Origin: Veillonella parvula DSM 2008
Lineage (GTDB): Bacteria > Bacillota > Negativicutes > Veillonellales > Veillonellaceae
Assembly: GCF_000024945.1 (NCBI RefSeq)
Contig: NC_013520.1
Location: 1 to 64,000 of the forward strand
Length of the DNA stretch: 64,000 nucleotides
Direction of reading: 5' to 3'
Shown in pieces: positions 37,620 to 45,480 of this stretch. Each line of letters starts with the position of its first letter. Position 1 is the stretch's first letter. The position numbers were made by a program, and so were the translations under genes. A model generated the notes under the pieces. The model did not search any database and was not told where the DNA came from. It was given only the letters and a program-made list of their open reading frames with translations.

Positions 37620-38540
37620 ATGAGAATAACTGTAACTGGTGGGGCTGGATTTATTGGCTCTCATTTAGTTGATCGTTTAATAGAGGATGGTCATACTGTA
37701 CAGGTTATTGATAACTTATATACAGGAAACAAAGAATTTGTTCATTCGAAAGCACAATTCGTAGAATTGGATATTAGAGACCCAAAGTTATACTCTGTCT
37801 TAGAAGAATTTCGTCCAGACTATATATTTCATGAGGCTGCACAAACTGAAGTTTCCACGTCTATGCGTGACCCAATGTTAGATTGTGATATTAATTTGAT
37901 GGGGTTAATCAATTTACTTAATACAGCAGTAAAACTAGATGTTAAAAAGTTTTTGATGCCATCTTCTGCAGCGGTTTATGGTAATTTGGATACATTACCA
38001 TTAAATGAGGAAATGATTGGAAATCCATCTTCATTTTATGGATTAACAAAGTTAACTACAGAACATTATCTTCGTATTTATCATGAAGCTTTTGGATTAC
38101 CATATATATGTTATCGCTATTCTAATGTGTTTGGTCCACGACAAGGTAATGGTGGAGAGGGGGGCGTTATTAGTATTTTTGCTAAAGCGATTGTACAAGG
38201 CTCTCCTATTATTATTTACGGTGATGGAAAACAAACAAGGGACTTTATATATGTGGATGATGTAGTTGAAGCTAATATTTTAGGTATGCAACACCAGGTT
38301 ACAGGTATTTATAATGTAAGTACTGGCATCTCAAGTTCTGTCAATTTGTTAGTTGATGAGTTTAGAAATATTAGCGGTAAAGATATAGACGTAGTTTATG
38401 ATAAGCCTAGATTAGGCGATATTAGAGATTCTGTTTTGGCAACTGATAAATCAGAAAAAGAGCTTTTATTTACAGCAAAATATAATTTACACGATGGGTT
38501 AATAAAAACATATGAGTATTTTAAAACAGTAGAGGGCTAG
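37620..38540 (+). CDS. NAD-dependent sugar-nucleotide epimerase (GalE/extended SDR)
   Basis: A 306-residue extended short-chain dehydrogenase. The NAD motif TGGAGFIGS, DNLYTGNKE, FHEAAQTEVSTS, the serine SSAAVYG, the catalytic YGLTK and the RYSNVFGPRQ stretch match UDP-glucose/UDP-galactose 4-epimerase relatives. It could supply UDP-galactose for Glf, but UDP-glucuronate epimerases look similar. Start ATG follows AAGGGGATA. It ends 5 bases before the next SDR gene. Confidence 0.85.
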   Translation: MRITVTGGAGFIGSHLVDRLIEDGHTVQVIDNLYTGNKEFVHSKAQFVELDIRDPKLYSVLEEFRPDYIFHEAAQTEVSTSMRDPMLDCDINLMGLINLLNTAVKLDVKKFLMPSSAAVYGNLDTLPLNEEMIGNPSSFYGLTKLTTEHYLRIYHEAFGLPYICYRYSNVFGPRQGNGGEGGVISIFAKAIVQGSPIIIYGDGKQTRDFIYVDDVVEANILGMQHQVTGIYNVSTGISSSVNLLVDEFRNISGKDIDVVYDKPRLGDIRDSVLATDKSEKELLFTAKYNLHDGLIKTYEYFKTVEG

Positions 38541-38545
38541 TATTT

Positions 38546-39601
38546 ATGAATGATGTTTTATCTTATGAGTTGGAACGCACTGTTGAAGATATTCATATTT
38601 TCTTATCTAAACTTTCAGGGAAAACTATTTTGATAACGGGGGCAACCGGATTCATAGGATCTATGCTCACCCGATTGTTTTTAGTTAGTAATATGAAATA
38701 TGGGACAGATATTAATATTATTTGTTCCGTGAGAAATATAGAAAAGGCAGAGGCTTTGTTCTCTAACCTTAAGAATTCAGAACAGTTAGTCTATATTACT
38801 AATGGCCTTGTTGCATGTAATGATTCTGTTGATTATATATTTCACACTGCAGCACCTACTACATCTAAGTTTTTTGTTACACAGCCAGTTGAAACGTTAA
38901 ATGATAGCATTAGTACAACATTAGACGTCTTGCAATATGCAACAAAGAATAGAGTTAAAAAAATCGTATATTTATCCTCTATGGAACAATATGGTATTCA
39001 GCAAGTAGATTATCAAAATATGACTGAAGATGATTTAGGTTATATTGATCATTTAGATGTTAGAAGTTCGTATTCTGAAGGTAAACGTATTTGTGAATGT
39101 TACTGTAGTGCTTACTTTCATGAATATAATGTACCTATTTGTATTGCTCGCGTTGCACAATGTTTTGGTCCAGGTCTTTCACTTTTAGATAATCGTGTAT
39201 CTATGCAGTTTGCTAAAAGTGTTATGCATAATGAAAATATTGTTTTACATACCAAAGGACAATCTGTATCAAACTTTTGTTATATAACTGATGTACTTTC
39301 GGCCTTGGTACTATTACTGTTTAAGGGAGAATGTGGAGAAGCATACAATATATGTAATAGTAATGAAACAAGAAGTATCAAAGATATTGCGAATTTAGTA
39401 GCAAAAGAAGTCGCTAAGAGTAAAATAGACGTGGTATTTGATATACCGGATAATGCCAATCAATATGGATATGCACATGATGTAAAGTTTATTTTAAATA
39501 GTGAAAAAATCCAGTCGTTAGGGTGGAAACCTAAGATCAACATGGTAACAGGATATAGAAATTTAATTGATTATATAAAATATGAGAAGAATATCTCATA
39601 A
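38546..39601 (+). CDS. NAD-dependent epimerase/dehydratase family protein
   Basis: A 351-residue extended SDR with an extra ~25-residue helical N-terminus before the NAD motif LITGATGFIGSMLT. FHTAAPTTSKFFVTQPVETL, LSSMEQYG, the catalytic YSEGKR and RVAQCFGPG follow. These features resemble NDP-sugar dehydratases and UDP-glucuronate decarboxylase relatives. With LicD and the cytidylyltransferase upstream, a role in making the CDP-linked substrate is also possible. It is the last gene of the cluster, followed by a terminator. Confidence 0.82.
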   Translation: MNDVLSYELERTVEDIHIFLSKLSGKTILITGATGFIGSMLTRLFLVSNMKYGTDINIICSVRNIEKAEALFSNLKNSEQLVYITNGLVACNDSVDYIFHTAAPTTSKFFVTQPVETLNDSISTTLDVLQYATKNRVKKIVYLSSMEQYGIQQVDYQNMTEDDLGYIDHLDVRSSYSEGKRICECYCSAYFHEYNVPICIARVAQCFGPGLSLLDNRVSMQFAKSVMHNENIVLHTKGQSVSNFCYITDVLSALVLLLFKGECGEAYNICNSNETRSIKDIANLVAKEVAKSKIDVVFDIPDNANQYGYAHDVKFILNSEKIQSLGWKPKINMVTGYRNLIDYIKYEKNIS

Positions 39602-39677
39602 GGGTAAAGAATAGTCGTACCGAATCGTATATGTTAAAAACAAGTATGTTAGAGTAACTTGGTAATATATAATTTGT

Positions 39678-39710
39678 AAAGACAGTTGATTATATCAGCT
39701 GTCTTTTTTT
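39678..39710 (+). terminator. Rho-independent terminator of the polysaccharide cluster
   Basis: AAAGACAG at 39678-39685 pairs with CTGTCTTT at 39699-39706, extended by TGA/TCA, followed by a T-run. It lies 77 bases after the last SDR gene and closes the Wzx/Wzy-type operon. Confidence 0.88.
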
Positions 39711-39823
39711 ATGTGTAAAATTCGTCACAACATTCTCATATATTTCATGTATTTTATGATGTATACAAGTCATCCTGGTAGTTATCAGTTGGCGTAGTAT
39801 TCATATAGTTTGAGAGGAAGAAT

Positions 39824-39841
39824 ATGAGATATAGAGAATGA
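39824..39841 (+). CDS. Five-codon leader minicistron overlapping the next start
   Basis: ATG AGA TAT AGA GAA TGA at 39824-39841 encodes MRYRE and has a well-placed AGAGGAAG upstream. Its stop overlaps the ATG of the following acyltransferase gene (ATGA at 39838-39841). That gene has no other close ribosome-binding site, so translation of the short frame may feed it. The alternative is that the site serves 39838 directly at a long spacing. Confidence 0.4.
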   Translation: MRYRE

Positions 39842-40914
39842 GAGCGAGCAATATTGAATTGTTGCGTATCATTTCGATGATACTAATTATTATGCACCAT
39901 TTTAGCGTGCACGGTTGTTTCCCCATTACGCCAGATTTAACGTTTAATAAGGTGTTTCTCCAAGTATTTGGACTTGGAGGCAAGGCTGGTGTAGTTGCCT
40001 TTGTTATGATAACGGGCTATTTTATGGTTTCTAGTAGTTTTAAGCTGCACAAGTTTGCCAAGTTAGTAGGGCAAATATGGTTTTACAGCATTGCCATGTT
40101 GGGCGTGGCTATGGGTTTAGGACTCGATACGGTGACGTCAAGGAATATGATGCTCGCTTTATTGCCTATTGGCGCCATGAGTTGGTTTGGTCAGAACTTT
40201 TTGGTACTCTATTTACTAGCGCCTATTATTAATCGAGTACTTCGTTGGCTACAGCATAAATACTACGTTATGCTTCTAGTGATTTCCACGGTAATTTGGT
40301 TCTTAATACCGACGGCATTGAATTTGTGGCCTAATGTACCACATACTACCTTTGGATTCAAACATATCTTTTCCTTTGTTATATTCTATTCGATGGGGGC
40401 ATATATCAAGCTGTATGGCTCACATATAACAAAGAAAATAGGTATTATATTTAGCACCATAGGCCTTGTAGGGGCCTTTCTAGGGGACATCATTGTCGAT
40501 GTACTAGCCATGACGAATTCAGCGTATATGAAACAGATTTTCTACTTTACGCAAAATGATTATGGCTTCTTTCAATTGCTATTAGGTATTGGCTTATTTA
40601 TTATTTTTTTGAAAGCAAAGATCACTTATCGCCCTTGGATTAATGTGGTAGCATCTACTACCTTTGGTATATATCTATTGCATGATAATAAGCTATTCCT
40701 TCATTACATGTGGGATAATGTATTGGCAACATATCAGTACTATGATTCAATACTATTACCTCTGTATGCAATTCTTGTAGTGGCGCTCATTTTTGTCGTC
40801 GGTATGATTGTAGACTATGTGCGGTTGGCTTTCATAGAAAAACCTGTGATGAAAGCAATTACGCCAAGCCTCGACCGGATTCAGTCAAGGGTTGAGAAAG
40901 TACTGCCATTATAA
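39838..40914 (+). CDS. Acyltransferase 3 family membrane protein
   Basis: A 358-residue, about 10-helix acyltransferase. It begins MRASNIELLRIISMILIIMH, whose following HHFS gives the conserved histidine pair, and continues with AFVMITGYFMV. The family adds acetyl or other acyl groups to surface polysaccharides. It stands outside the cluster terminator and has more balanced codon use than the genes before it, so it may be a separate unit modifying the same polymer. Translation may be coupled to a five-codon leader. Confidence 0.88.
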   Translation: MRASNIELLRIISMILIIMHHFSVHGCFPITPDLTFNKVFLQVFGLGGKAGVVAFVMITGYFMVSSSFKLHKFAKLVGQIWFYSIAMLGVAMGLGLDTVTSRNMMLALLPIGAMSWFGQNFLVLYLLAPIINRVLRWLQHKYYVMLLVISTVIWFLIPTALNLWPNVPHTTFGFKHIFSFVIFYSMGAYIKLYGSHITKKIGIIFSTIGLVGAFLGDIIVDVLAMTNSAYMKQIFYFTQNDYGFFQLLLGIGLFIIFLKAKITYRPWINVVASTTFGIYLLHDNKLFLHYMWDNVLATYQYYDSILLPLYAILVVALIFVVGMIVDYVRLAFIEKPVMKAITPSLDRIQSRVEKVLPL

Positions 40915-40933
40915 TGCGATTATCGGTGTTTTT

Positions 40934-40942
40934 TGGTATAAT
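40934..40942 (+). promoter_or_regulatory. Extended -10 promoter
   Basis: TGGTATAAT at 40934-40942 is an extended -10 element 38 bases before the small secreted protein gene. No good -35 is seen, as is common for extended -10 promoters. Confidence 0.5.
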
Positions 40943-40980
40943 ATATAAGTATTCTTACCATAAAACGGGAGGTAATTATA

Positions 40981-41307
40981 ATGCGTAAATTCTTGTATAT
41001 GTTAGCGGTATTGCTTGTATTAATTGGCATTAGCACAAACGATGTAGAAGCTCGTCAAGATGTGTATGCTACGACATATCTCGGTAATAACTGGTATGTA
41101 GATCAAGACTCTGTAAAGCGAGTGGGGGATATACTCAACTTTACGGTGTACACAACAGCAGGTCTTAGCTATAAAGTGACATCTAGTGATGACAACTATT
41201 ACAATGCAGACGTGTTTTACGATAATAATAAACTCGTATCGGATAATGGCCAATCCGTCTGGAAATCTCCAGGCATGATGGCAGCTATGCGCGTGGCGCG
41301 TAGATAA
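40981..41307 (+). CDS. Small secreted protein of unknown function
   Basis: A 108-residue protein with a signal peptide (MRKFLYMLAVLLVLIGIS, probable cleavage after VEA) and a mature domain of about 80 residues with alternating beta-strand pattern: NNWYVDQDSVKRVGDILNFT, then YKVTSSDDNYYNADVFYDNN. I do not recognise the family with certainty; short periplasmic proteins of this look are common in Negativicutes. CGGGAGG precedes the ATG. A strong terminator overlaps its stop. Confidence 0.75.
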   Translation: MRKFLYMLAVLLVLIGISTNDVEARQDVYATTYLGNNWYVDQDSVKRVGDILNFTVYTTAGLSYKVTSSDDNYYNADVFYDNNKLVSDNGQSVWKSPGMMAAMRVARR

Positions 41308-41390
41308 AAAGGCAGAAATTATTGATATGTCCTCCATTACTGAATATATAGTAATGGAGGACATGTTATATAATCTCTGCCTTTTCTTTT
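41307..41390. terminator. Long nested hairpin with T-run
   Basis: Outer arms AAAAGGCAGA (41307-41316) and TCTGCCTTTT (41376-41385) enclose a perfect 14-bp inner stem, 41327-41340 with 41351-41364. A T-rich tract follows. It ends the small secreted protein gene. The right inner arm is immediately followed by a remnant toxin-antitoxin region. Confidence 0.85.
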
Positions 41391-41400
41391 GCTTTGGAAA

Positions 41401-41506
41401 AAGCAAATAGCCCTTCGTTACCAGTGACTGGATAACTGAAAGGCCATTTCATCATATTCTTTATTCTTTTGAGATGAGCCCGACGGTTCTACTCGCTTGG
41501 CTATCT
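41401..41506 (-). ncRNA. Orphan copy of the antisense-RNA antitoxin region
   Basis: Bases 41392-41549 repeat 44448-44606 at high identity. This copy keeps the minus-strand promoter, TTGACG-17-TATAAT (41541 down to 41513), the same nested terminator hairpin (41405-41449), and a start expected near 41506. The sequence where the toxin gene should be is replaced by the terminator of the preceding gene; only the last codons (CTTTGGAAA...TAG) remain recognisable. An ATG at 41327 gives a 27-codon frame with that ending, but its start lies in the hairpin arm and it lacks a hydrophobic helix like the intact toxin. Confidence 0.6.
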
Positions 41507-41512
41507 ACTTAT

Positions 41513-41541
41513 ATTATAGGGATAAAAATATATATCGTCAA
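41513..41541 (-). promoter_or_regulatory. Antisense promoter, orphan antitoxin copy
   Basis: On the minus strand TTGACG (41541-41536) and TATAAT (41518-41513) are separated by exactly 17 bases, near the housekeeping sigma-factor consensus. The same promoter is present at the second copy. Confidence 0.75.
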
Positions 41542-41589
41542 ATTCGAATGAACGATAATATAGCTTTCAATAGATTTTTTATAATTATG

Positions 41590-41614
41590 GGCAGCACTTA
41601 GGTGCCGCCTTTTT
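41590..41614 (+). terminator. Rho-independent terminator
   Basis: GGCAGCAC at 41590-41597 pairs with GTGCCGCC at 41602-41609 (one G-T pair) over a TTAG loop and is followed by TTTTT. It lies upstream of the autotransporter promoter and insulates that gene. Confidence 0.8.
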
Positions 41615-41660
41615 CTTTTGTTATTTATTATTTTTTTGATGATGAAACAGTTTTCTTATG

Positions 41661-41690
41661 TTTACAATAATAGCCCCTATAAATTATAAT
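41661..41690 (+). promoter_or_regulatory. Promoter of the monomeric autotransporter gene
   Basis: TTTACA at 41661-41666 and TATAAT at 41685-41690, spacing 18, lie 47 bases before the ATG. TTTACA within GTTTACAA also occurs before the trimeric autotransporter genes at 46784 and 49702. Confidence 0.65.
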
Positions 41691-41737
41691 TAAAAAGATT
41701 TAATGGTAATTTATAGTATGAATGAGAGAGGGTTCTT

Positions 41738-44173
41738 ATGAAACGTGTGTGTAAAGCAAACTTATCATTAGCGATTGCCCTGACGATTGCTAGCTCTGTA
41801 ATGCCTAATGTAATGGCAGAAGATACTGTTATTAGTGCCGTTAAGGGTGAGACCTTAAACTTGGGAAAGGTACAAGGGACACTGTATGGTATTGATGCAG
41901 ATAATAAGAGCACTATTAATGCAGATTATGTATCTGGTAGACTAATGGATGGACGAAAGACTATCATTACTAGTCAAAATGGAAGTACTGTGAATATTAA
42001 AAATGGCGATCTTCAAGTTGGTCGTGGCAGTAATCCACTTGTTATTGCTAAAGGCGGTACTGTAAATCTCGGCGTAGATGGTAATAAGGGTAATTTTACT
42101 GGCCATGATATGTCCATTGAAGGCGATGTGCGTATCGATGGTAGCGATACACATCCATCTGAAATTAATATCGGTGTAGATAGTGATGAAGTACTATGGA
42201 CTGGCTTTGCTCTCAACTTAGCAGATAAGAATGCAAAACAGCCAAACCATATCAATGTATTTCTTGGTGATCGTGGTTATTGGGACCATATGTATCAAGG
42301 TGGTTTAAATGGCACTAGATATAGCACAATGACAACTCCAAGCCATGTACATCGTTTGGTAGGTTCAAAAAATCGTAATTTTGAATCCATAGTAACTCAA
42401 AGTGAGCATAATGAAATTCACATTGATAAGTTAGAAGGTCATGTAAACTTTATTTATGATCCAAATGGTGAGTATGATGACAAAGAAGATCCAGATTACA
42501 AAGAGCGTAAAAATCTTGTAAATGGGTTGACTCCAGAATCCTTCTGGGGTGGTGATATCCATATTACAAGTGCGGCACCTAATTCCGGTGCTCATATGTA
42601 TACGAGTCGTAAGGGATTAGACTTGTCTAGTGAAGATAATGTAAATAAAGTTTTAGATAACTTGGCACATAAGGTGTACTATCACAATTATGTAAATGGT
42701 GAAAGAAATCTTCAAGGCACGGTTGCTATTGCTTCTGAAGGTGCTGAATCCGCGCGTTTTAAAGTATTAACCGAAGGTCATGCTAAGGAAGGTGCTATCA
42801 CGTGGCAGGCTGATAAAAATGGTCAAGGTAAATATGAGTATGGTAAGGTGCAACCGACTCCGAAGCCTGAGGTACAACCGGCTCCGGCTCCAATGCCTAA
42901 ACCGGAAGTGAAACCAGCACCGCAACCGACTCCGAAGCCTGAGGTAAAACCGGCTCCGGTTCCAACGCCTAAACCGGAAGTGAAACCAGCACCGCAACCG
43001 ACTCCGAAGCCTGAGGTAAAACCGGCTCCGGTTCCAACACCCAAGCCGGAAGTGAAACCAGCACCGCAACCGACTCCAAAGCCTGAGGTAAAACCGGCTC
43101 CGGTTCCAACACCTAAGCTGGAAGTGAAACCAACACCGTAACCGACTCCAAAGCCTGAGGTAAAACCAGCGCCAGCGCCTAAACCGGAGGTGAAACCAGC
43201 ACCGCAAGCAACTCCAAAAGCTGAGGAAAAACAAGCACCGGCTCTCGAGCATAATCCTCAGATGCATGTGAATATGGGTGCCTTTGATACACCACATATG
43301 CGCGGCGCTCGTTCCGCCATTATGAGTAATATTAATGGTTGGAGAACGTTGACAGATAATATGTATCGTTCACGTGTATTACAACAAGGCGAACCAACAG
43401 GTATTTGGGCTCGCGTTGGTGGAGGCAAATATAGCTTTAATGGAAACGGAATCGATACAGATACCACATACACTCGTATCCAAGGTGGTTACGATGCTAA
43501 AACTGGTAGCGGTTGGACTATAGGTGGTCAAGTTTCCTATCTTCGTGGTAACGATGATTACATTTTCAACGGCTCTGGTAAGGAAAAAGCTTTCGCTGTC
43601 GGTACGTATGGTTTGAAAGATCTTGGTAACAACCAATATATCCATATTGAGTCCCAAGTAGGTCGTGCATCTAACGATTTCACTGTTCGTAATGAGATTG
43701 GTGAAAAACTTTCTGGTGAGACTAAAACTAATGCGTATACAATTGGTGCACGCTATGGTAAAACCGTGAAACTTTCAAATGGTACATATATCGAGCCACA
43801 AGCACAATTGAGCTATACTCACTTTGGTGGTGATAGCTTCAATGCTGGCAGTATGCAAGTAGATCAGTCTGGTGTGAGCAGTACAGTAGGCGGTCTTGGC
43901 CTTGAAATCGGTAAACATTTCGGCGCAGGTAATCTATATACTCGTCTTGGTGTTAACCATGCATTCTCCGGTACAGTAAAAACTACGTATACAAGTGGTG
44001 CTACTACTAAATACACTTCCGAGGACATTAAAGGCACTTGGACAGATTTAGCCTTTGGTGGTCGCTATGGTTTTAATGCAAATAACAGCATCTTTGCTGA
44101 TATTAGTACAGGTCTATCTGGTGATCATAAGGCCGGTTGGTCTGTAAATGCAGGATTTACACATAAATTTTAA
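41738..44173 (+). pseudogene. Monomeric (type Va) autotransporter adhesin interrupted by an in-frame stop
   Basis: One frame runs 41738-44173 and is broken only by TAA at 43139-43141 (codon 468), where the repeat pattern expects CAA (Gln): a single C-to-T change. The 811-residue product would have a signal peptide (cleavage near VMA-EDT), a beta-helix-like passenger ([20 protein letters not shown]), proline-rich repeats of the type [12 protein letters not shown], and a C-terminal autotransporter beta-barrel (about residues 545-811) ending in Phe. The barrel half cannot be exported without the N-terminal half, so the gene is off unless the stop is read through. A start at 43190 would lack a signal. 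AGAGAGGG precedes the ATG. Confidence 0.82.
42851..43205 (+). repeat. 72-bp tandem repeats encoding a proline-rich linker
   Basis: Four full 72-base units start at 42851, 42923, 42995 and 43067, and a shortened fifth follows at 43139 onward. Each encodes [20 protein letters not shown]-type sequence of 24 residues. Units 1-3 are nearly identical. The fourth carries the TAA stop and other changes. The length is a multiple of three, so unit number can change without frame loss. Confidence 0.92.
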
Positions 44174-44275
44174 GCGAATTATTAATAGATAGGAGCGATT
44201 TTAGTACATCGATAATTGCATGACAGGTAAAGTCGCCTATTGATTCATTCATATATTTCTTTAAAACGTTTCTTA

Positions 44276-44304
44276 TTGTATCGAGCATTAGTTCGACTTA
44301 TAAT
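44276..44304 (+). promoter_or_regulatory. Probable toxin promoter
   Basis: TTGTAT at 44276-44281 and TATAAT at 44299-44304 with a 17-base spacer lie about 60 bases before the small hydrophobic toxin frame. Confidence 0.55.
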
Positions 44305-44362
44305 AGGATTAGGATAGTCAACGAGGTTGGGCCTCTCTTTGTTAATGAAGGGAGGGGTGTCT

Positions 44363-44464
44363 ATGAGTGATTATGAGTTAATCATGCTAATTCTAGAGGT
44401 AATAACTGTAGTTATTGCCTTTGGAGCACTTGTGGCTCTTATTTGTCTTGGAAAAGACAAATAG
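44363..44464 (+). CDS. Small hydrophobic toxin of a type I toxin-antitoxin pair (holin-like)
   Basis: A 33-residue peptide, MSDYELIMLILEVITVVIAF followed by GALVALICLGKDK: a short polar start, one membrane helix and a charged end. This matches the putative holin-like toxin (TxpA/BsrG-type) family in Firmicutes. A strong GGGAGGGG precedes the ATG by 5 bases. Directly after the stop lies a nested hairpin, and from the other side a consensus promoter drives RNA across it, the standard convergent toxin/antisense-RNA layout. Overexpression of such peptides damages the membrane in known cases; toxicity here is inferred. Confidence 0.75.
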   Translation: MSDYELIMLILEVITVVIAFGALVALICLGKDK

Positions 44465-44559
44465 CCCTTCGTTACCAGTAACTGGATAACTGAAAGGCCA
44501 TTTCATCAATTATTTATAGTTCTGAGATGAGCCTAACGGAACCACTCGCTTGGCTATCT
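44455..44559 (-). ncRNA. Antisense RNA antitoxin (RatA-like)
   Basis: From the minus-strand promoter TTGACG-17-TATAAT (44594 down to 44566), transcription should start near 44559 and run leftwards about 100 bases to the nested hairpin at 44459-44503, then a U-rich end opposite the toxin stop. The RNA would pair with the 3' end of the toxin mRNA. The boundaries are inferred from the promoter and hairpin. Confidence 0.65.
44459..44503. terminator. Nested bidirectional hairpin at the toxin/antitoxin overlap
   Basis: AAATAGCC...GTTACCAG pairs stepwise with CTGGATAAC...GGCCATTT (AAAT/ATTT, GCC/GGC, GTTA/TAAC, CCAG/CTGG). It follows the toxin stop codon and ends the antisense RNA. The same hairpin is at 41405-41449 in the orphan copy. 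Confidence 0.7.
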
Positions 44560-44565
44560 ATCTAT

Positions 44566-44594
44566 ATTATAGGGATAAAAATATATATCGTCAA
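44566..44594 (-). promoter_or_regulatory. Antisense-RNA promoter
   Basis: On the minus strand TTGACG (44594-44589) and TATAAT (44571-44566) are separated by 17 bases. It is identical in spacing and boxes to the promoter in the orphan copy. Confidence 0.78.
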
Positions 44595-44640
44595 ATTGAG
44601 ATGAAATACATTATTATAATAACTACATATAAATAATCAT

Positions 44641-44738
44641 AAAAGCTGTACATACATAGATTAGATTGAACGGCTTTGATGTCAAAGCCAATGTGACATC
44701 AAAGGTAGTTCAAAAGTCGACTGTGTGTACAGCTTTTT
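44641..44738. terminator. Long nested palindromic hairpin
   Basis: AAAAGCTGTACA (44641-44652) pairs with TGTACAGCTTTTT (44726-44738), TTGAAC (44666-44671) with GTTCAA (44708-44713), and TTTGATGTCA (44675-44684) with TGACATCAAA (44694-44703). A-run and T-run flank it. It is either a large bidirectional terminator or a small palindromic mobile-type element. Confidence 0.65.
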
Positions 44739-44790
44739 GTGTTTTGGTTTTAGTGTGTTTGTGTGAAAATAGTCATTGGAAGAATAGACA

Positions 44791-44836
44791 GAAAAGGCTG
44801 TAATTGAATGCGATATAACTGCATTTCAATTACAGC
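44791..44836 (-). terminator. Terminator of the small membrane protein gene
   Basis: GCTGTAATTGAATGC (from 44798) pairs with GCATTTCAATTACAGC (44821-44836) with one bulged base. On the minus strand it follows the small membrane protein gene and ends in CTTTTC. Confidence 0.7.
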
Positions 44837-44860
44837 TACTTTTAGGTTCTGTAAGAGGTT

Positions 44861-45118
44861 TTAGTTATCTTTCTTGATAAATTTCACGATAATACCGCCT
44901 ACGGTCGATGCAATGCCGAGGCCGAGACAGAACATACCGATGGTGTGGATAAGAATGGATGTCTGGTTATTCTTGGAAATGGCCTGTGCCGCTTGTTGTG
45001 CACTGGTCGCATGTCTTGCGATTTCTACGTTGTTCGCTGATGGATCTGGAATGATCAGCAAGATGACTACGGCGATGATTAAAGCTATAATACCCATCGG
45101 TAATAATTTGTTCTTCAT
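44861..45118 (-). CDS. Small two-helix membrane protein of unknown function
   Basis: An 85-residue protein with two membrane helices, at about residues 5-24 (MGIIALIIAVVILLIIP) and 57-79 (IGMFCLGLGIASTVGGIIV), joined by a polar segment rich in Ala, Gln and Asn. It ends KFIKKDN. I do not recognise a family. Its orientation is opposite to the adhesin genes around it. AAAAGGAG precedes the ATG by about 5 bases, a good site. Location next to the toxin-antitoxin pair and adhesins says little about its role. Confidence 0.72.
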   Translation of the reverse strand: MKNKLLPMGIIALIIAVVILLIIPDPSANNVEIARHATSAQQAAQAISKNNQTSILIHTIGMFCLGLGIASTVGGIIVKFIKKDN

Positions 45119-45480
45119 TGTAATACTCCTTTTAAGAATTCATTAAACGTTGTTTATATATTTTGATTATACACTTATTATAAATATTTAAGAAGAGCTT
45201 ATATATAGATAAAATGAAATTTACTTATGTATATAAAATAATATTATGGATTGTAACGATTATATTGTATGGATATTTTGTATGAATGTAGCATATTGTA
45301 TTGTATTTGCATTGACAATTCTTTATATATCTATATAAAATAGAAATAATTTCATGTGTTGTTCATGATGAAATCATGAGTCATCGGTATATGTAATCGT
45401 GTGTAATTAAGTATTATGTATATGATTAAGTATGTACGGTATTAAGTAATGAGAAGTGTGTTTGTACGTAAGAGTGTGTA
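45119..45480 (+). promoter_or_regulatory. Promoter region of the inverse-autotransporter gene
   Basis: This 362-base AT-rich gap holds TTGACA at 45312-45317 and TATAAA at 45334-45339, spacing 16, on the plus strand. Transcription from it would give a leader of about 135 bases before the ATG at 45481. The left end should contain the divergent promoter for the small membrane protein gene, which I could not define. Confidence 0.6.

Noticed and set aside
41327-41410. 27-codon frame ending like the toxin
   Set aside because: Its first half is the arm and loop of a terminator hairpin and it lacks a clear membrane helix; treated as a remnant rather than a second toxin.
42851-43205. Regularly spaced repeats that might suggest CRISPR
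   Set aside because: The 72-base units have no unique spacers and are in-frame coding repeats.
42767-43297. 176-codon minus-strand frame rich in Arg, Trp and Phe
   Set aside because: It is the mirror of the proline-rich 72-bp repeats of the autotransporter; repeats keep several frames open.
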